From Phytophthora quininea (taxonomy: Eukaryota > Oomycota > Peronosporomycetes > Peronosporales > Peronosporaceae), in NCBI GenBank assembly GCA_011947345.1, contig JAAVTG010000711.1, positions 349,303 to 413,302 on the forward strand: DNA of 64,000 nt. Direction: 5' to 3'. This document shows, piece after piece, positions 11,962 through 23,501 of the stretch. The notes below the pieces were generated by a model. That model made no database searches. It worked only from the letters and a program-made list of their open reading frames with translations, and was not told the origin of the DNA. The translations under genes and the position numbers were made by a program. Position 1 is the first letter of the stretch. Every line of letters starts with the position of its first letter.

Positions 11962-12390
11962 TCACTCGCATCCACTCCAATATACTCCTCTGATAGTCTT
12001 CTTGAAAGTGGCGCGCACCCATTCGATGACCTCGGCGTGGTGCATGGTAGGATGTCGCCTGCACTTTAAATTGACTTGGAGCTTCTCTTGAGTTAGCGTG
12101 GGAGCAACACTACCAGGAGCCATCTTCCGGGCTGGAAGTCGTGCGGTATGACTTGATTCGTGCGGGATTGAGTGTAAACCACACGATTTGATTGGCGTGG
12201 AGTCGTCCATTTAGCGAGGGAATTACCAAACGTTGCTGTCAGATCGCGGATAAAGGGGTGTGGTGCAAGTAGAGGAGTAGCATAGTGAAACCTATACTGT
12301 TCGGTTTGGACAGCGAGGTCTCTGTCAACTAGAGGTGATTTCAGCAATTGAAGGGGTCCATTTAAAGAGGTGTGACTGTATGACGTTTGA
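11962..12390 (-). mobile_element. 5' end fragment of a pogo/CENP-B-like DNA transposon
   Basis: On the minus strand the sequence TA-CAGTCACACCTCTTTAA (12364-12382) looks like a pogo/Tigger-type terminal inverted repeat beginning CAG at a TA. About 230 bases inside is an ATG (12120) opening MAPGSVAPTLTQEKLQV, with a segment like HPTMHHAEVIEWVRATF. This resembles the N-terminal helix-turn-helix DNA-binding region of CENP-B/pogo transposases. The frame stops at 11962, after only the first part of that domain; no DDE catalytic region follows. I infer a truncated element. The opposite terminal repeat was not found. Confidence 0.45.
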
Positions 12391-12394
12391 ACAT

Positions 12395-13085
12395 TCAATC
12401 GCGTGTATCAATATCATCATGATACTCTTGATACAGTATCAAGCTATCTTGCTGACTTTGTAGTAGTCTTTTGTACTCTTGCCCGTTTGATCTCATAAGA
12501 CAAAGCACTTCTGCACGTTTGTCGTCAAGGCATGTGCGAAAATCGTTGATAATGTATCCGCTTAGACTGAAGAATGGCTCTTGTGCTGCAGTAGACATCG
12601 GTTTACAGAGATACACTCTTGCAAGGACAGCAACCGAGGGAAAGTCTCTCTCTCCATGATCGCGGAACCATTTCAAGACGTCGGTAGCTCTGTAGTGTTC
12701 GAGTAGGCTGTACTCGCCGTCGTTCGACTGGCATGGCCAAGTTACCGATAACTCTTCGCCAGATTTTGGTAGCTGCTCTTCCTTGGTTAGTTGTGGCTGA
12801 CACTCGTGTGGATGGCACTTCAACATCTAACAACGAGCAAATGGGGTCGCTGGTGCTCTGATCAGCATGACACCATTCGCCGCTAGATGGCGTAGTGCTC
12901 GGTGTCATCTGACGCTTTCTGTAGCTTGTAAGCGCTTGGAATATTTTGCGAAGTGACATTGAGTTGGTTAAGACTAGCTCCTTTCCTACAGAGGCTTCCT
13001 TGTGGGCAACGCCTCCGTCGTCTCTAGACCAGTCGTTGCGCTGATGAAATGCCTCTGATGCTGTTGCCTGTTGATGCGGCCCCAC
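12395..13085 (-). mobile_element. hAT transposase C-terminal relic
   Basis: The minus-strand frame 12395-12826 encodes LKWFRDHGERDFPSVAVLARVYL, PMSTAAQEPFFSLSGYIIND, FRTCLDDKRAEVLCLMRSN: the hAT-family C-terminal dimerisation region (W-x-FP-x-LA-x-AR-x-L, S-x-E-x-FS-x-G). An upstream frame reaching 13085 supplies further degenerate transposase-like sequence but is out of register. There is no BED finger or complete catalytic core, so this is a decayed remnant. Confidence 0.6.
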
Positions 13086-14165
13086 TTGATATGAAGCAAG
13101 CTAACGCAAGTGGCATGTTGACGCGGCGGCAGCTTGCCGTCTACGAGCGTTGTCGTCAACCTTGTTCACCACTGCACCGCACTACACTTTCATAAGTTGA
13201 ATATAGATGGCCTCATGTTCTTGCTCTGCTTGATGGGGTGTTTTGTTAGTGGGAGTTGCTTTCGACAAGAAACTTCTAAGGCACTAGTAGTAGTACTTGA
13301 TATTGTATTTGGAGAGTATCGTCTCGAAGCACGATGGTATCGTTGATGCTGATGCAGGTTCGTTGACCGCATCAACATCCCGTTGATACACACGTTGTGC
13401 TACCTGTATCTGATGGGGTATCAAGCATGATGCGAAGCCCTGGCTTCAACTTGCTGGTCAACAGTTGCCGCTGTAGCCCCTCGGTCATGCCAGCAGCGTT
13501 GTCCCCGGGCTAGTGCTGCCCCATGTCAGGCTCGGTACGCACAAACTCGGATGCAGACACTACCTAGCAATACATGCATTGACGATGAGAGTAGTCATGG
13601 ACACGGAATCCATTCGTGAAGACAACGCGGGTGATGACAAACTGACCCATGCCAGGCGGGCCACGCGTATATTCCTACCGATATCGAGCAGCCAAGACAA
13701 AGAATCGGAAGCGAAACCTTCACGTGTTCATGCAGTTTTGAATGATCGTACATACATGTCCACCTAAACAACGATTTATTAGCTGCTGGAGTGGTTATCG
13801 GCTTCTGCTTGGTGGTAACGCTTCTCTTCCAATCCGAGCAAGCAGCAGGCCGGCATTCTTTCTCTCTGTTCGCATCAGCTTTTGGTGGGTCATCTTCACT
13901 GGCACATTAAGTGCAATAGTGGCGATATCCTCAAGGATTCTTCTCATCTTGGAAATGGTCCCAGTTGGTACTCATCGTCGGCATCCGAAGTTCGTCGTGC
14001 TCCATTTGTTTGATTGTCCAACGAGCACAGCAAGCGCTGTATGCCGGCAGGATTTTGATACATTTCGTGCTTTGCACGTAGACCCCATCGGACAGTCGAT
14101 TAACATGAGTATTGCCTGGTGTTCGTCATTTTTCGATTGTCCTCGCCGTCCACACGCACTCCATC
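13086..14165. other. Gene-poor spacer upstream of the NLP gene
   Basis: About 1.1 kb with no recognisable gene. Short frames on both strands are interrupted and lack family signatures. It may hold further transposon debris continuing from the hAT relic, plus the NLP promoter in its last few hundred bases. Confidence 0.45.
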
Positions 14166-14900
14166 ATGAAGTTTGGGGCCTTCTTCCTCGCCGCAGTCTT
14201 GTCGGTCCTGACGGTTCAAGCGCAAGACACCCAGCAGCAGCAGCAGCAGCAACAACAACAGCCACAAGAGTGGCACCCCAAGACCATCCCGCACAGCGAC
14301 GTCAAGCCCTTTGCACAGCCCGAGCCGGTCACGATCTCTGAAAAGGCCGCCATCAAGTTTAAACCACATATCGCTATCAACACGGGCTGTGTCCCGTACC
14401 CTGCCGTCAACGACATTGGCGAGACTAGCGGCTGCCGAGGGTCCGGCCACGGCTCGCAAGTATACGGTCGATCGACGTGGTTCAGGGACGTCTGGGCCAT
14501 CATGTACTCCTGGTACTTCCCCAAGGACGCGCCGTCGAGTGGCATGGGCCACCGCCACGACTGGGAGCACATTGTCATCTGGATCGACAACCCCGACGTC
14601 GCGCACCCCAGGATTCTTGGCGCCTCGCCGTCTTACCACAGCGGCCACAAGAAGTACGCGCCGGTGCCTGCAGACAAGATCGACGGCACCAGCGTCAAGG
14701 TCAAGTACGAGCACAGCTGGCCGCTGAACCATGCGTTGGATCTCACCGCCGAGAAGGGCGGCGTGCAGGACCTCATCATGTGGAACCAGATGACGGACTT
14801 CGCGCGGCGAGCGCTGAACGACACCAGTTTCGGCAAGGCCAACGTGCCCATGAACGACCACCACTTTGTCCGGAAGCTCGAGCAGGCGTGGCCGTTCTAA
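14166..14900 (+). CDS. NPP1/NLP-type necrosis-inducing protein family member (type 1), intact
   Basis: 244 residues, single exon, intact frame. A signal peptide (about residues 1-19, ending VQA) is followed directly by a ten-glutamine run and then the NPP1 domain. The domain has two conserved cysteines (C75, C90), which places it with type 1, the central heptapeptide GHRHDWE at residues 128-134, and the conserved [11 protein letters not shown] just before it. Family members are secreted; some form pores in the outer plasma membrane of eudicot plant cells, others are non-toxic. Sequence alone does not say which this one is. It is isolated, with transposon relics upstream and about 1.7 kb of gene-poor DNA downstream. 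An ATG 54 bases upstream would hide the signal peptide, so the start at 14166 is preferred. Confidence 0.92.
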   Translation: MKFGAFFLAAVLSVLTVQAQDTQQQQQQQQQQPQEWHPKTIPHSDVKPFAQPEPVTISEKAAIKFKPHIAINTGCVPYPAVNDIGETSGCRGSGHGSQVYGRSTWFRDVWAIMYSWYFPKDAPSSGMGHRHDWEHIVIWIDNPDVAHPRILGASPSYHSGHKKYAPVPADKIDGTSVKVKYEHSWPLNHALDLTAEKGGVQDLIMWNQMTDFARRALNDTSFGKANVPMNDHHFVRKLEQAWPF

Positions 14901-16617
14901 TACATTAAACCTCCCAATACCGGCCCCCGCAACGACCAAGTTGCATTTTCACTTGCTTCCGGATCTTCAAGGGGACACGCAGTTCATTCGTAGCTTAGAA
15001 GTCGAAAACTTGTTGAGGTGGCCACGAGTACCTAATTGTGGCGAATGAACTTGCGCTTGAGACGAGTATTGTGTGCTTGGTCCCATGTAGACCAGAAGTG
15101 TACTGGATGCGCGCAATTCATGCTGGTCTTCGAAGCGAAAGCCAGGAAACAACGGCAGTAGAAGCGCTGGGATGGGTGAGGTCTTGGCGGAGTGGCTACA
15201 GTCGTAGCTGCGCTTGTACGGCTCAGCAATGAGAAGCTTGGACATTAGCAATACCAAAGTGGGTCTGGGATTATGGCGACGCGGACGGTGCCTGGCCATC
15301 TGGAGCATGGAGTAGCTGACGAAGTGCAGCGAGATACTTGGAGAGGGTCGGAAGCACGCCAGGAGACCGACCCATGACGACTTTATGAGCTGCCAAGCCG
15401 CAGACATCAACGACCGCGCTGGATCCGGCGTGAGGCGAAGGGAAGCGAGTCGAGCGGCATGTGCCAGACGGCCTCATTGTCAAACGTAATCACGAGCCGG
15501 TCATCGACTTGAAGCGGCCAGCTTGGACCGTGAAGCTTGTCGTAGTGGCGGTAACTATCTGCACAGCGAGGCTAGACAACGAAGCGGCGAGATGCGGGAC
15601 AGAACGAGCTTTGCAGAAAGCGCCGGGACAATCCGTACAGCACGCGTCTTGTAGACTTGTAGAACTTGGTAAGGCGGCGCCCGACTGTGGCTGTTTCAAT
15701 GGTGAGCACCAGCCTCTTATCAGCGTGAGGTAGTTCATCATGCTCTTGATACTGGCAGCAGACTGACGTGGCGTCGAGCCGGCCTTCCGACGCTGAAGAA
15801 TGCGGCGATGCAGGAGCGATGCAGCGACGTTGCCGAGATGGCAGCAACGCTGCTGGAAGGACTGCGGTCGTGTCGTTGCAGACGGCGACGAGCACGTCTT
15901 CCTGCATACCGTTCTTGAGATCCATCGACGCCAAGCGCAGCACTCTTACCTTGACAGTCAGTGAAAGTGCGAATTTCTTTCGCGATTCCCACGAGAACTG
16001 TCTCGATCGGAATTGACAATTCCAGTATGAATGTCTTGGCTTTTGTATGCCGCAGAGAAAGAGCGGTGCGCTGCCAGCCACAATTCCGGGCTTGAACGCA
16101 GCTGCGCGCTTGATCCATCGAGTTAACACGAATTGTGTACTGGTATCGGCAATAGACGCGGCATTTTGGTCTTGGCGGCATCGATGCCGTGGCGGTGGCG
16201 GCGCCGTTTGTCGTGCCAACTCTGCCGAGAGAGACCCCCACGGCTATCGTCAGCTGCAACCACGATCCGCAGGAGCACTCGCCCCACGCGCTGTCCAACG
16301 GCGCCGACATGCCCGCGCATGGACTCAGCCGCGCACGTTTCGCCGTAATATTTGGCACAATCACGCCCAGACTCTTCAACGTGCTCTGCCAAAGCAAAGC
16401 GTGCAGCTCTGCCTCTCTGCTGCCGAACCATCATGGCCATCATGCAGAGAGCTCCGCCTAGAGACCGCTTCAAAGTATACTACATGTTGAGAGCATACGT
16501 TTCTATACACTGCCGTTCTTTCATGCCGCCGCGTGCACTTCCGCCGCGGGCTATCGCTTTGCCTATTAGTTTCCTGCCTACATTTACTCATGGGGTCGCC
16601 AAAAATATAAAAACTAC
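14901..16617. other. Gene-poor region downstream of NLP
   Basis: Apart from the uncertain minus-strand gene at about 15,280-16,397, I see no supported feature in this 1.7 kb. Confidence 0.4.
15280..16397 (-). CDS. Possible unrecognised spliced gene
   Basis: A frame from 16397 reads through SMPPRPKCRVYCRYQYTI and TKAKTFILELSIPIETV with protein-like composition. It meets a good donor-like sequence (CAAG/GTAAGAG) near 15950 and several candidate acceptors (such as GTATGCAG near 15905). Downstream minus-strand frames (EDVLVAVCNDTTA..., then DDRLVITFDNEAVWHMPLDSLPF near 15450-15500) also look coding but lie in different registers, so either several introns or base losses are needed. No family recognised, and exon limits are guesses. 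Confidence 0.3.
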
Positions 16618-17753
16618 TTAATTCAGGCGCTGGCGCTTGATCTCCAGCAGCGCGTCCGAGTCGTCGGCTTTCCAGCGCTGCGTGGAGCTCCACGAGCCCG
16701 TGGGCGCCGACGAGTTGGCGTTCGAGGGCGTGGACTCGGCCATCTCGACGTTCTCGCGGTCCTCGTCGGCCGTGCTGGGGGCCAGCAGCTGCTTCTTGTC
16801 CTCCGCCTTCTTCTTGGAGAACACAAAGCGGCGGAGCACTTCCATGCCGGCCTCGTCCGTCTTGGGCTCGTTGCGACGCTTGCCGTTGCCGGGGCCCTTG
16901 AGCACGGCGCCGGGCAGCGAGCTCATCTCCTCCGCCAGCTCCCAGATGGCGTCGTCCTCAGGCATGTTGCGCAGCAGCTTGGCAAAGTAGCCGTACGCGT
17001 GCGTGCGGACCTGCACGGCCGTCTTAGTCTTGACGAACGTCTGGATTTTCTTCCACTTGCGGCCGTAGCGGTTCAGTCCCTCCATGAAGCGCGCGTGTTC
17101 GTCTTCGGTCCAGCGCTCGCGCCGCTTGTTGGTCTCACTAGTTTGGCTCACGGGGAGGCGGCGCCAATGTCCTCTCCTACCGTAGATGAGGTGTCCATGC
17201 TGATGCTCGTGTCTACTTGCGGCGGGGCGAAGTTCTGGTATACATGCTCCATGACAGGGACTTGCTGTTGCGGCGGGAACATTTGCTCCGGCTGCATTGG
17301 TGGCTGCTGCATTTCCACGACGGGAGCGGGGGCCTCTTCGGGCTCGCTCGACCTGCCCATGAGGTGCAGGAGGTTGGTCCTGGCCAGGATGTCGGCAAAG
17401 CTGGGCAGTCGGCGAGGCGTCGGGGCCGGGGCCTGCGTCGGCGGGGACGGCGGCGACAGCATCGGCGCCTGCGGAGGAGCCGCCGCGCGACTGCGGAAGC
17501 TGCCGGAGAGCAGGTTGGACACGCTCATGCGGGGCGCGGGCTGCGGCGCCATCAAGGGCGAGGACTTCCAGGCTGGCGGAGACTGTTGCGTGAGCGCGAA
17601 GGGCGGCACCTGCAGCCGCGGCAGCTCCTGGAAGCGCACGGGATGCTGCTGGAATTGGGGCTGCTGCATCTGGTAGACCGGGTAGCCCTCGTTGACGGCG
17701 GCGCCGGGCGCGTTGGCCAGGTGCTTGTGACTCAGCTCCGAGTAGTCTGCCAT
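16618..17753 (-). CDS. Myb-like (SHAQKY-type) DNA-binding protein, frame broken once
   Basis: The N-terminal half (from 17753, MADYSELSHKHL) is a Pro/Gln-rich, disordered region. The second half carries one Myb/SANT repeat of the SHAQKY class: RERWTEDEHARFMEGLNRYG, WKKIQTFVKTKTAVQVRTHAYGYFAKLL, with VRTHAYGYF in place of the usual RSHAQKYF. The two halves are in different frames meeting at the G4 run 17152-17155; one more base removes the stop and fuses them into one protein of about 379 residues. It is probably a single-repeat nuclear transcription regulator. The alternative, a separate 177-residue Myb gene starting at 17151, is less likely because the two frames abut exactly at the run. Confidence 0.78.
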
Positions 17754-20386
17754 GGCGGTGCGTCTAACTGTCCCGAGCGTTTTCCGACGTTCGACCCGCC
17801 CCCGTCCAAACGAACCACTTCGCTTGCGATCTTTGCGGCGAAAAGCAGAATAGACTGGAGGGGGCCCATGTGGAAAGGCAGGTTGCTGAAAGAGAGGGGG
17901 AGTGGTTGCAGCTTTGGGGAGGCTCCTCCCACACGACCCCTACCCGCGTGCCTAAGAACGGGGCGTTTCTGTATGAAAGTGCTGGCAGACGTTGTCGTGG
18001 TCGGGCCAGCTGGCGAGTGCTGCAGACAACGTCGCCGTGCAAGCTGGCTGTGCATGGTGTATGTGTGAGCGAGCTCCGCTGTGCAGCAGTTCGCTTGGCC
18101 GGCAGCAAACTCGACGGCAATTCGCTCGTCGGTCAAAAGGTGTGTGCTTTGCTACCAGCAACCCAGTGCGCGTCTATGGGGTTTACCGAGCGGCCCCGTC
18201 TGCCCGAAGTATCTTTTGACCAAAAATGGGTGGCGCGCGACGCATGTGTGGCGTGCTTGGGGGCGTTCGGCCGAAACGGACGCGCCTCGAGGCGCCGACA
18301 CACCCGTGTATGTCTGCTGCAGGGCCTGGGCTGGACAACTCAGCTGCTGCTCGTTGGTGATTACCCGCGTGCACGCGTGCAGCGCGCTGCTGATGTTGAG
18401 CACACGACCAAGCTGTTGTGTATGTATTACGGCGCCCGATCCCGCGTGGGTTGCGCAGATGTCCCAGACTCGGGCCTCGCCTGGGAAATTTAAGCAGACG
18501 GGTGCCGCTCGGCGTTCGTTTCGACGGATGGTCCTGCACTGTTCGGTAACAATCGACAGCAAACCAACGAGCACCACCGCCGCCACCGCTCTGGCCAACC
18601 GCGTCCGACACACACTTTGCTTTGACAGCGGTAAAACGCTCGCCTCCGATCGAGGAGGAACTTTCGTGCAGCTGCCAGGATCTCGGCACAGGATGAACCG
18701 ACACGAATCTCTCGCGATTTCGCCGCCGACGAGCGTGGGGGTGCTCTCGACGCGCTCTATTTGGTCGGACCAAGACACACTGGGGCTCAGTATACACCAA
18801 CTGCCCGGTCGCCGCGTCTCTACCCGCAATATCCACTTCATACATTCGGTTCACCGTCAAAAACTGAAGCAGCAGTCTGATTTCGCCCGAGGGCCGTTCG
18901 GAGTGTGCACACCGGGGAGCACCACAAAACAGCACCGGCACCGACAGGATCCCCGCGCTACGCTACGCTACTCTCGCTCCTTTCCTCTCTGCTGCGACAA
19001 CGGCAACGGCCGACGCGAGCTGCGATCCGCTGCCGACGACCTTCCTCGAGCCGTTGCTCTGCAGCACGGACGCTCATCCGCTCGCTCGCCCGCGATTTGC
19101 GTCGATGTACGCTTTCCTTTTGACACGGCGGGCGGGCCGATCTATGCTTGATTTGAAGTTTGGCGCCGTGTCAGCAGCACCAGAGAGCTTCGAGCTCGCA
19201 GGCGGCACCACCACCACGCTTCTGCACCAGCGAACAGCAGTCGCCGCCCGCCAAGTCGGCTCGAGAAATGTGCTCTCCAGCTCTCCTGCCGACATCCGGT
19301 CCGAGCAGCAGCGAGTCTCCCTGGCGGTCTCCGACGCTCGACGAGATCAAATCGCCGAGCATCGTTCATCACATCAGTTGTCCTCGTGCATTTTCGTTGC
19401 TTGGTGCCTGACTCGAGCCGTGCATACCGCGCGGTAGAACTGCATAGACGTGTCCGCGGGAGCGACCGACGCTTGCTCACATGTATGTCGGCCGGGTTCA
19501 AGCGGAACTGCGCCGAGCCATTCGCCTGCAAGAGCGCTTACCGCTCACGTCAAGTGCTCTTCGCCTGCATCGACTGATCCGCGACGACGACGACGACCCC
19601 TTTTTGCGGGGTGAAGAAGGTTCCGGTGACGATGGCGGTGACGACGGCATTCTACTTAAACAGCTCACAGTGACTGTCGACAATCTGTCCGGGGCTGGAC
19701 AGACCGGACGCCTCCCCTTCCTGCTCAACAATTTGTCGCGATCACATCGCGCCGTAAGCGATGCCACGGGAGACCAGAAAGCCTGGACGGGAGCTGGATG
19801 AGTGTCGTGACCACGCGGCAACACCTGTGTCAACGAAGCTTGCACGAAAGCACCGCCCGCGACGCACATCCTGCTCAGGCTCTTGTTGTCCGCGGCGGCC
19901 AAGCGATGCTTCCCGAGGACGCTTGCCAGCAATGGCGCGGCAGGGCAGGGCAGCGCCGCAACGACTCGATACGGACGGCCAAATCGCGAGGTCTGTGCGA
20001 CTTCCGGCAGGCTCCTTCCTGCCGAGTGCTCCCGATCCTTCATCCACAAGTGATTCAACCTGTTTCACGCTCCGGACTTGTCCCGACACGCCTTGAGCGC
20101 GGCGCTCAAGCACGTCGTGACAGATGTCGTGCCATGCGGCCGCGATGTTTTGCTACACCTTTTGTCAAACCATCTGGTAGAGCCGGGTCGCCGATGATAC
20201 ATAAACATGCAATTCGCCTCTGTGATTCGTCAAAAATCCCCCAAAGTTCCTTTTTCAAACCGGCGCCTCGGTATCCCGACGCCGTCCATCCACAAGACGC
20301 TTCTCTCTCCATACTGCCGAAGAGAGACCTGCTTGCCTGCTTGATCTGCTGGGGACGCCTTCCTCCCCTTCTAACGCTGCCGCTAG
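17754..20386. other. 2.6-kb GC-rich region without a recognisable gene
   Basis: This block lies between two divergent genes. The longest frame (18081-19151, + strand) has shuffled low-complexity composition and no family features. An acidic frame at 19481-19801 (RLIRDDDDDPF...) is the only one with some protein-like character and could be part of a 5' exon of the following gene. A branch-point-like CTAAC at 20371 and AG at 20385-20386 suggest that an intron of the downstream gene ends here, so part of this block may be intronic or 5' UTR. Confidence 0.4.
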
Positions 20387-21392
20387 CGATGACGACCGTA
20401 GTGCTCTCCCTCCGTCGGGCCCGGCCAGCGCGCCCTCCGCCGGCCCCAGCAGCACGAGCGTGCTGATGAGCGTGGCGGTCGACGCGACCGCGTCCACCGA
20501 GGGCAAGGCGGCGCCCACTACAGACTCGGACAGCCCCACCACTACGGCCATCGACCTGGGACTGGAGCGCGTCCAGGACGACGACGAGGACGTCGAGAAC
20601 CTCAAGCGGAGGGCCAACACGGACGACACTGCATTGGCAGACCCGCGGCCCACCAAGAAGCGGCGGCGCGTGATTTTCGAGTGCGCCGACATTGTCGAGT
20701 TCGAGCCCACGGTCTACACTACCACGGTGACGTCGGGCGGCGTGCCCGTGGGCATGTCGCTGAACGAGCGGTCTCGGTCTCGGCGGAGACTCGACTCGTA
20801 CGAACTGGAGCGAGAGAGCGAGTATGATACCGCCGTGTCTGCTGGGTTTACAGGAGGATTAAAAGTATGGTGCTGACTGCAGTGTGTGCTCTTTATTTGC
20901 AGGGGACGCGTGGGTAGGGAGAGCTACATGGAGGAAGGGTATCTGGACCCACAGGAACGTGAGATCATCCTGAACAATGCTGGCTGCGAGGAGCCCGTGA
21001 TCGCCTCGGTGGAGGAGGAGGTGAACACGATTATCCAGCACCGACGCGAGTCGAACGAGATCGACTTTGAGTTCATGTATGGCGGCGCTGAGCTGGAAGA
21101 GGACGACAATGAAGAGGAGGAGGTGGAGGAAGAAGCCCCACTCACGCTAACATATTACAACCAGGACAGTGCGAGTGCAGAAGAAGGGGAAGAGAGTGAA
21201 GCAGAGCAGGAAGAACCGGATAACAGTGCCATGGAGGATGCGGAGGAGGCTCCGGAAGGATCCGTCAAACCTGAATTGGAGCAGGAACCTGAGCAAGAAC
21301 TGAAACAGGAGCCTGAAGAGAAGAGAAAGGTTTCTTCGGAACCTGCAGTACATCCAGATAGAGACGAAGTGTCCGAAGCCGCGCCTGTATAG
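20387..21392 (+). CDS. Acidic nuclear-type protein, possibly CSRNP-like
   Basis: Exons 20387-20821 and 20903-21392 are joined by an 81-nt intron (donor GTATGA) in phase, giving ERESEGRVGRESY across the junction. A candidate acceptor (TTCTAAC...GCTAG) at 20386 hints at an upstream exon not identified; otherwise the first ATG is at 20466. The core has a basic NLS (PTKKRRR), then VIFECADIVEFEPTVYT, SGGVPVGMSL, RRRLDSYELERE and YMEEGYLDPQEREIILNNAGC. This order vaguely resembles the cysteine/serine-rich nuclear protein N-terminal domain. The C-terminal 90 residues are Glu-rich. It is probably nuclear; a specific function is not supported. Confidence 0.65.
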
Positions 21393-21840
21393 AGGGCTCT
21401 AGTCCGAGTCGACCTGCTGCTGGTGCACATCGCTGCCCGCTGTCCATCAACGTCTGCGTTGGGTTTTGTCCATTTTGTATCTCCTTTTATTGACTGTCGT
21501 TCGCCTCGACAGCGCTGCAGTCACGGTATCCACACAAGCAAATATACAAAGAATCATCATCGGCTTGTCTTGTTTGCTTAGTGCTGTCGCTCGTCCTTCA
21601 TCTTCTGGAAGTTCTCGTCAATCAGCTTCGTTACGTGGCTCGCGCTACACAATTTCTACATAATTTTATCTTGCGTCCACTATACCAGGCAATCCGATCT
21701 TGCAGTGGCATTTGATCGTTGGCCACTAGCATCGTGGCTGCCTCCACCTCCTGCTCGCGACGCCAAGCCGCTTCTCGCCCGTCTTTGAGCTGCTTGCTTG
21801 CTCGACGACCTCTCCAGCTGTAGATCCTTACACAAGCGCC
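21393..21840. other. Intergenic, no gene seen
   Basis: 448 bases holding presumably the 3' UTR of the acidic protein gene and the promoter of the OB-fold gene. No coding frame is supported. Confidence 0.5.
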
Positions 21841-22424
21841 ATGGCCACAGCGATCGACGCGCCCCGGAAGCTCCGCCGAGCCACCTGTGCGTGGTCAGAA
21901 TGCGTCAACCCTTGGAGCTTGCTGTCATCTCGTTGCTGACCGTTCATGTGCAGACGTCAAGGTGCAGGATTTGACGCCGGGATCCCAAGGACACAATTTG
22001 GTGCTGCAGGTGGTGAGCATCGCCCCCACGGTCGAGAAGAAGCGCTACGATGGCACCACCTCGCGCATCGCCGAGGCCGTGCTGGCTGATGAGACGGGCT
22101 GCGTCACCTTCACGGCTCGCAACGGTGTGCATAATTTCTTGGGGGCTATATTGCTGAAAGGATAACGACTAACGGTGCTTCTGTGCTCGTGTTGCAGACC
22201 AGATCGACATGCTGAAGGAAGGGCTTGTGGTGGTGGTGCGCAACAGCAACGCCGACATCTTCAACGGCTTCATGCGGCTTAATGTGACGCAATGGGGAAA
22301 GCTGTCACTGCACCCGGATGGCGTGGCCTCCACGCCGCCCCCGCCGCCCAGCACGAATACGGACAACAACATCTCGGCGGTTGAGTACGAGCTCGTGACG
22401 GTGGAAGACGCCGCCGAGGAGTGA
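21841..22424 (+). CDS. OB-fold nucleic-acid-binding protein (SOSS-B/NABP-like)
   Basis: Three exons: 21841-21886, 21954-22124 and 22198-22424. Both introns (67 and 73 nt) are phase 1 and GT-AG. About 147 residues. It has the single-stranded-DNA-binding OB-fold typical of SOSS complex subunit B and its plant relatives: YVKVQDLTPGSQGHNLVLQVV, RIAEAVLADETGCVTFTARNDQIDMLKEG, RNSNADIFNGFMRLNVTQWGKL, then a Pro-rich linker and the conserved end NNISAVEYELVTVED. Such proteins act in single-stranded DNA protection and repair or RNA binding; the plant-like C-terminus makes the exact role uncertain. Confidence 0.88.
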
Positions 22425-22702
22425 GCCGTGTCATCGCTCTGCGTCGACGCTCGCCCTAGGACGACGCGTCGCAGCGATAGGGTCCGTGTAGTCTCGTACA
22501 TGCCAAATTAATCCGCCAGCCAGCAAGCTGCAGTTTTACCACCGTCTTTTGCCATTGTTATAATGTATGTGCACCACATCAATATGGATATATCTTGCTA
22601 TTCGTATACTCCCCAATGGTTGGCTCCCATGTGCCGCTTCCCATTTGCTTCCTGCTCCATTTCCCGAAAGCAATTGTCTGAGAGAACTCCTAATCTGCAG
22701 CC

Positions 22703-23333
22703 ATGGGTGTCCGTACCAAGACCGTGAAGGGCTCTGCCGTCAAGATCATCGAGAAGTACTACTCGCGCCTCACCCTGGACTTCGACACCAACAAGCGCGT
22801 GTGCGATGAGGTTGCCATCATCCCGTCCAAGCGCATGCGCAACAAAATCGCGGGTTACATCACGCACCTCATGAAGCGCATCCAGCACGGCCAGGTGCGC
22901 GGCATCTCGCTCAAGCTGCAGGAGGAGGAGCGCGAGCGCCGCATGGACTTCGTGCCGGAGGTCTCGGCCATCGACACGGAGAACATCGAGATCGACAACG
23001 ACACCAAGGACCTGCTGGCCCACCTGGACCTCAAGCTGGCCGGCGTGCACGTGCCCCAGGTAAGACACAGTTAATTCCAATGCTGGAGCCGATGACGACC
23101 CAGTGGTCGCAGCGGTGGACCCATTGCAGTCGAGCTTCGGTCGTGCAGCGTCTGGAGCTGCGACGTAGCCAAGAGGTCTCTCTATGAGGGACACTCTGTC
23201 TTTTAGCAATGAGTTTGCATCCGCAGATGACCACTGGTAGTGGGTCGTCGTTGGCTCCCTCTGTTCAAGAGGTCGAGACTATTTTATGTTGCAGCCTAAG
23301 GCCCGTGAGCAGCACCACCACCACCGCAACTAA
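22703..23333 (+). CDS. RPS17: 40S ribosomal protein eS17
   Basis: Exon 1 (22703-23059) encodes 119 residues beginning [20 protein letters not shown], with the eS17 core [23 protein letters not shown] and [16 protein letters not shown] 235-nt phase-0 intron (23060-23294, CAG/GTAAGA ... GCAG) is followed by a 12-residue exon ending in a short His run, with the stop at 23331-23333. Total 131 residues, as in other eukaryotes. Highly conserved small-subunit protein. A CCAAT box sits at 22613-22617 upstream. Confidence 0.95.
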
Positions 23334-23501
23334 GCGTTGCAATGTGATGGCTGTGGTAGGAGCAGTGTGGCAGCTCTCACTGAAGACTTTCAGTTTGTGA
23401 GATGACACATGTGTTGCTATCTCGATAAGCTTGATAATCATGGACAATTCTTTCAAAAGACTACAGTGTTGATATTTGTTTCCGTTCTTGCTTGTCGGGG
23501 A

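Noticed and set aside
18081..19151. 356-codon plus-strand frame
   Set aside because: Shuffled composition rich in Arg/Ser/Cys, frames also open on the other strand, no motif or likely start; GC-rich non-coding DNA explains it.
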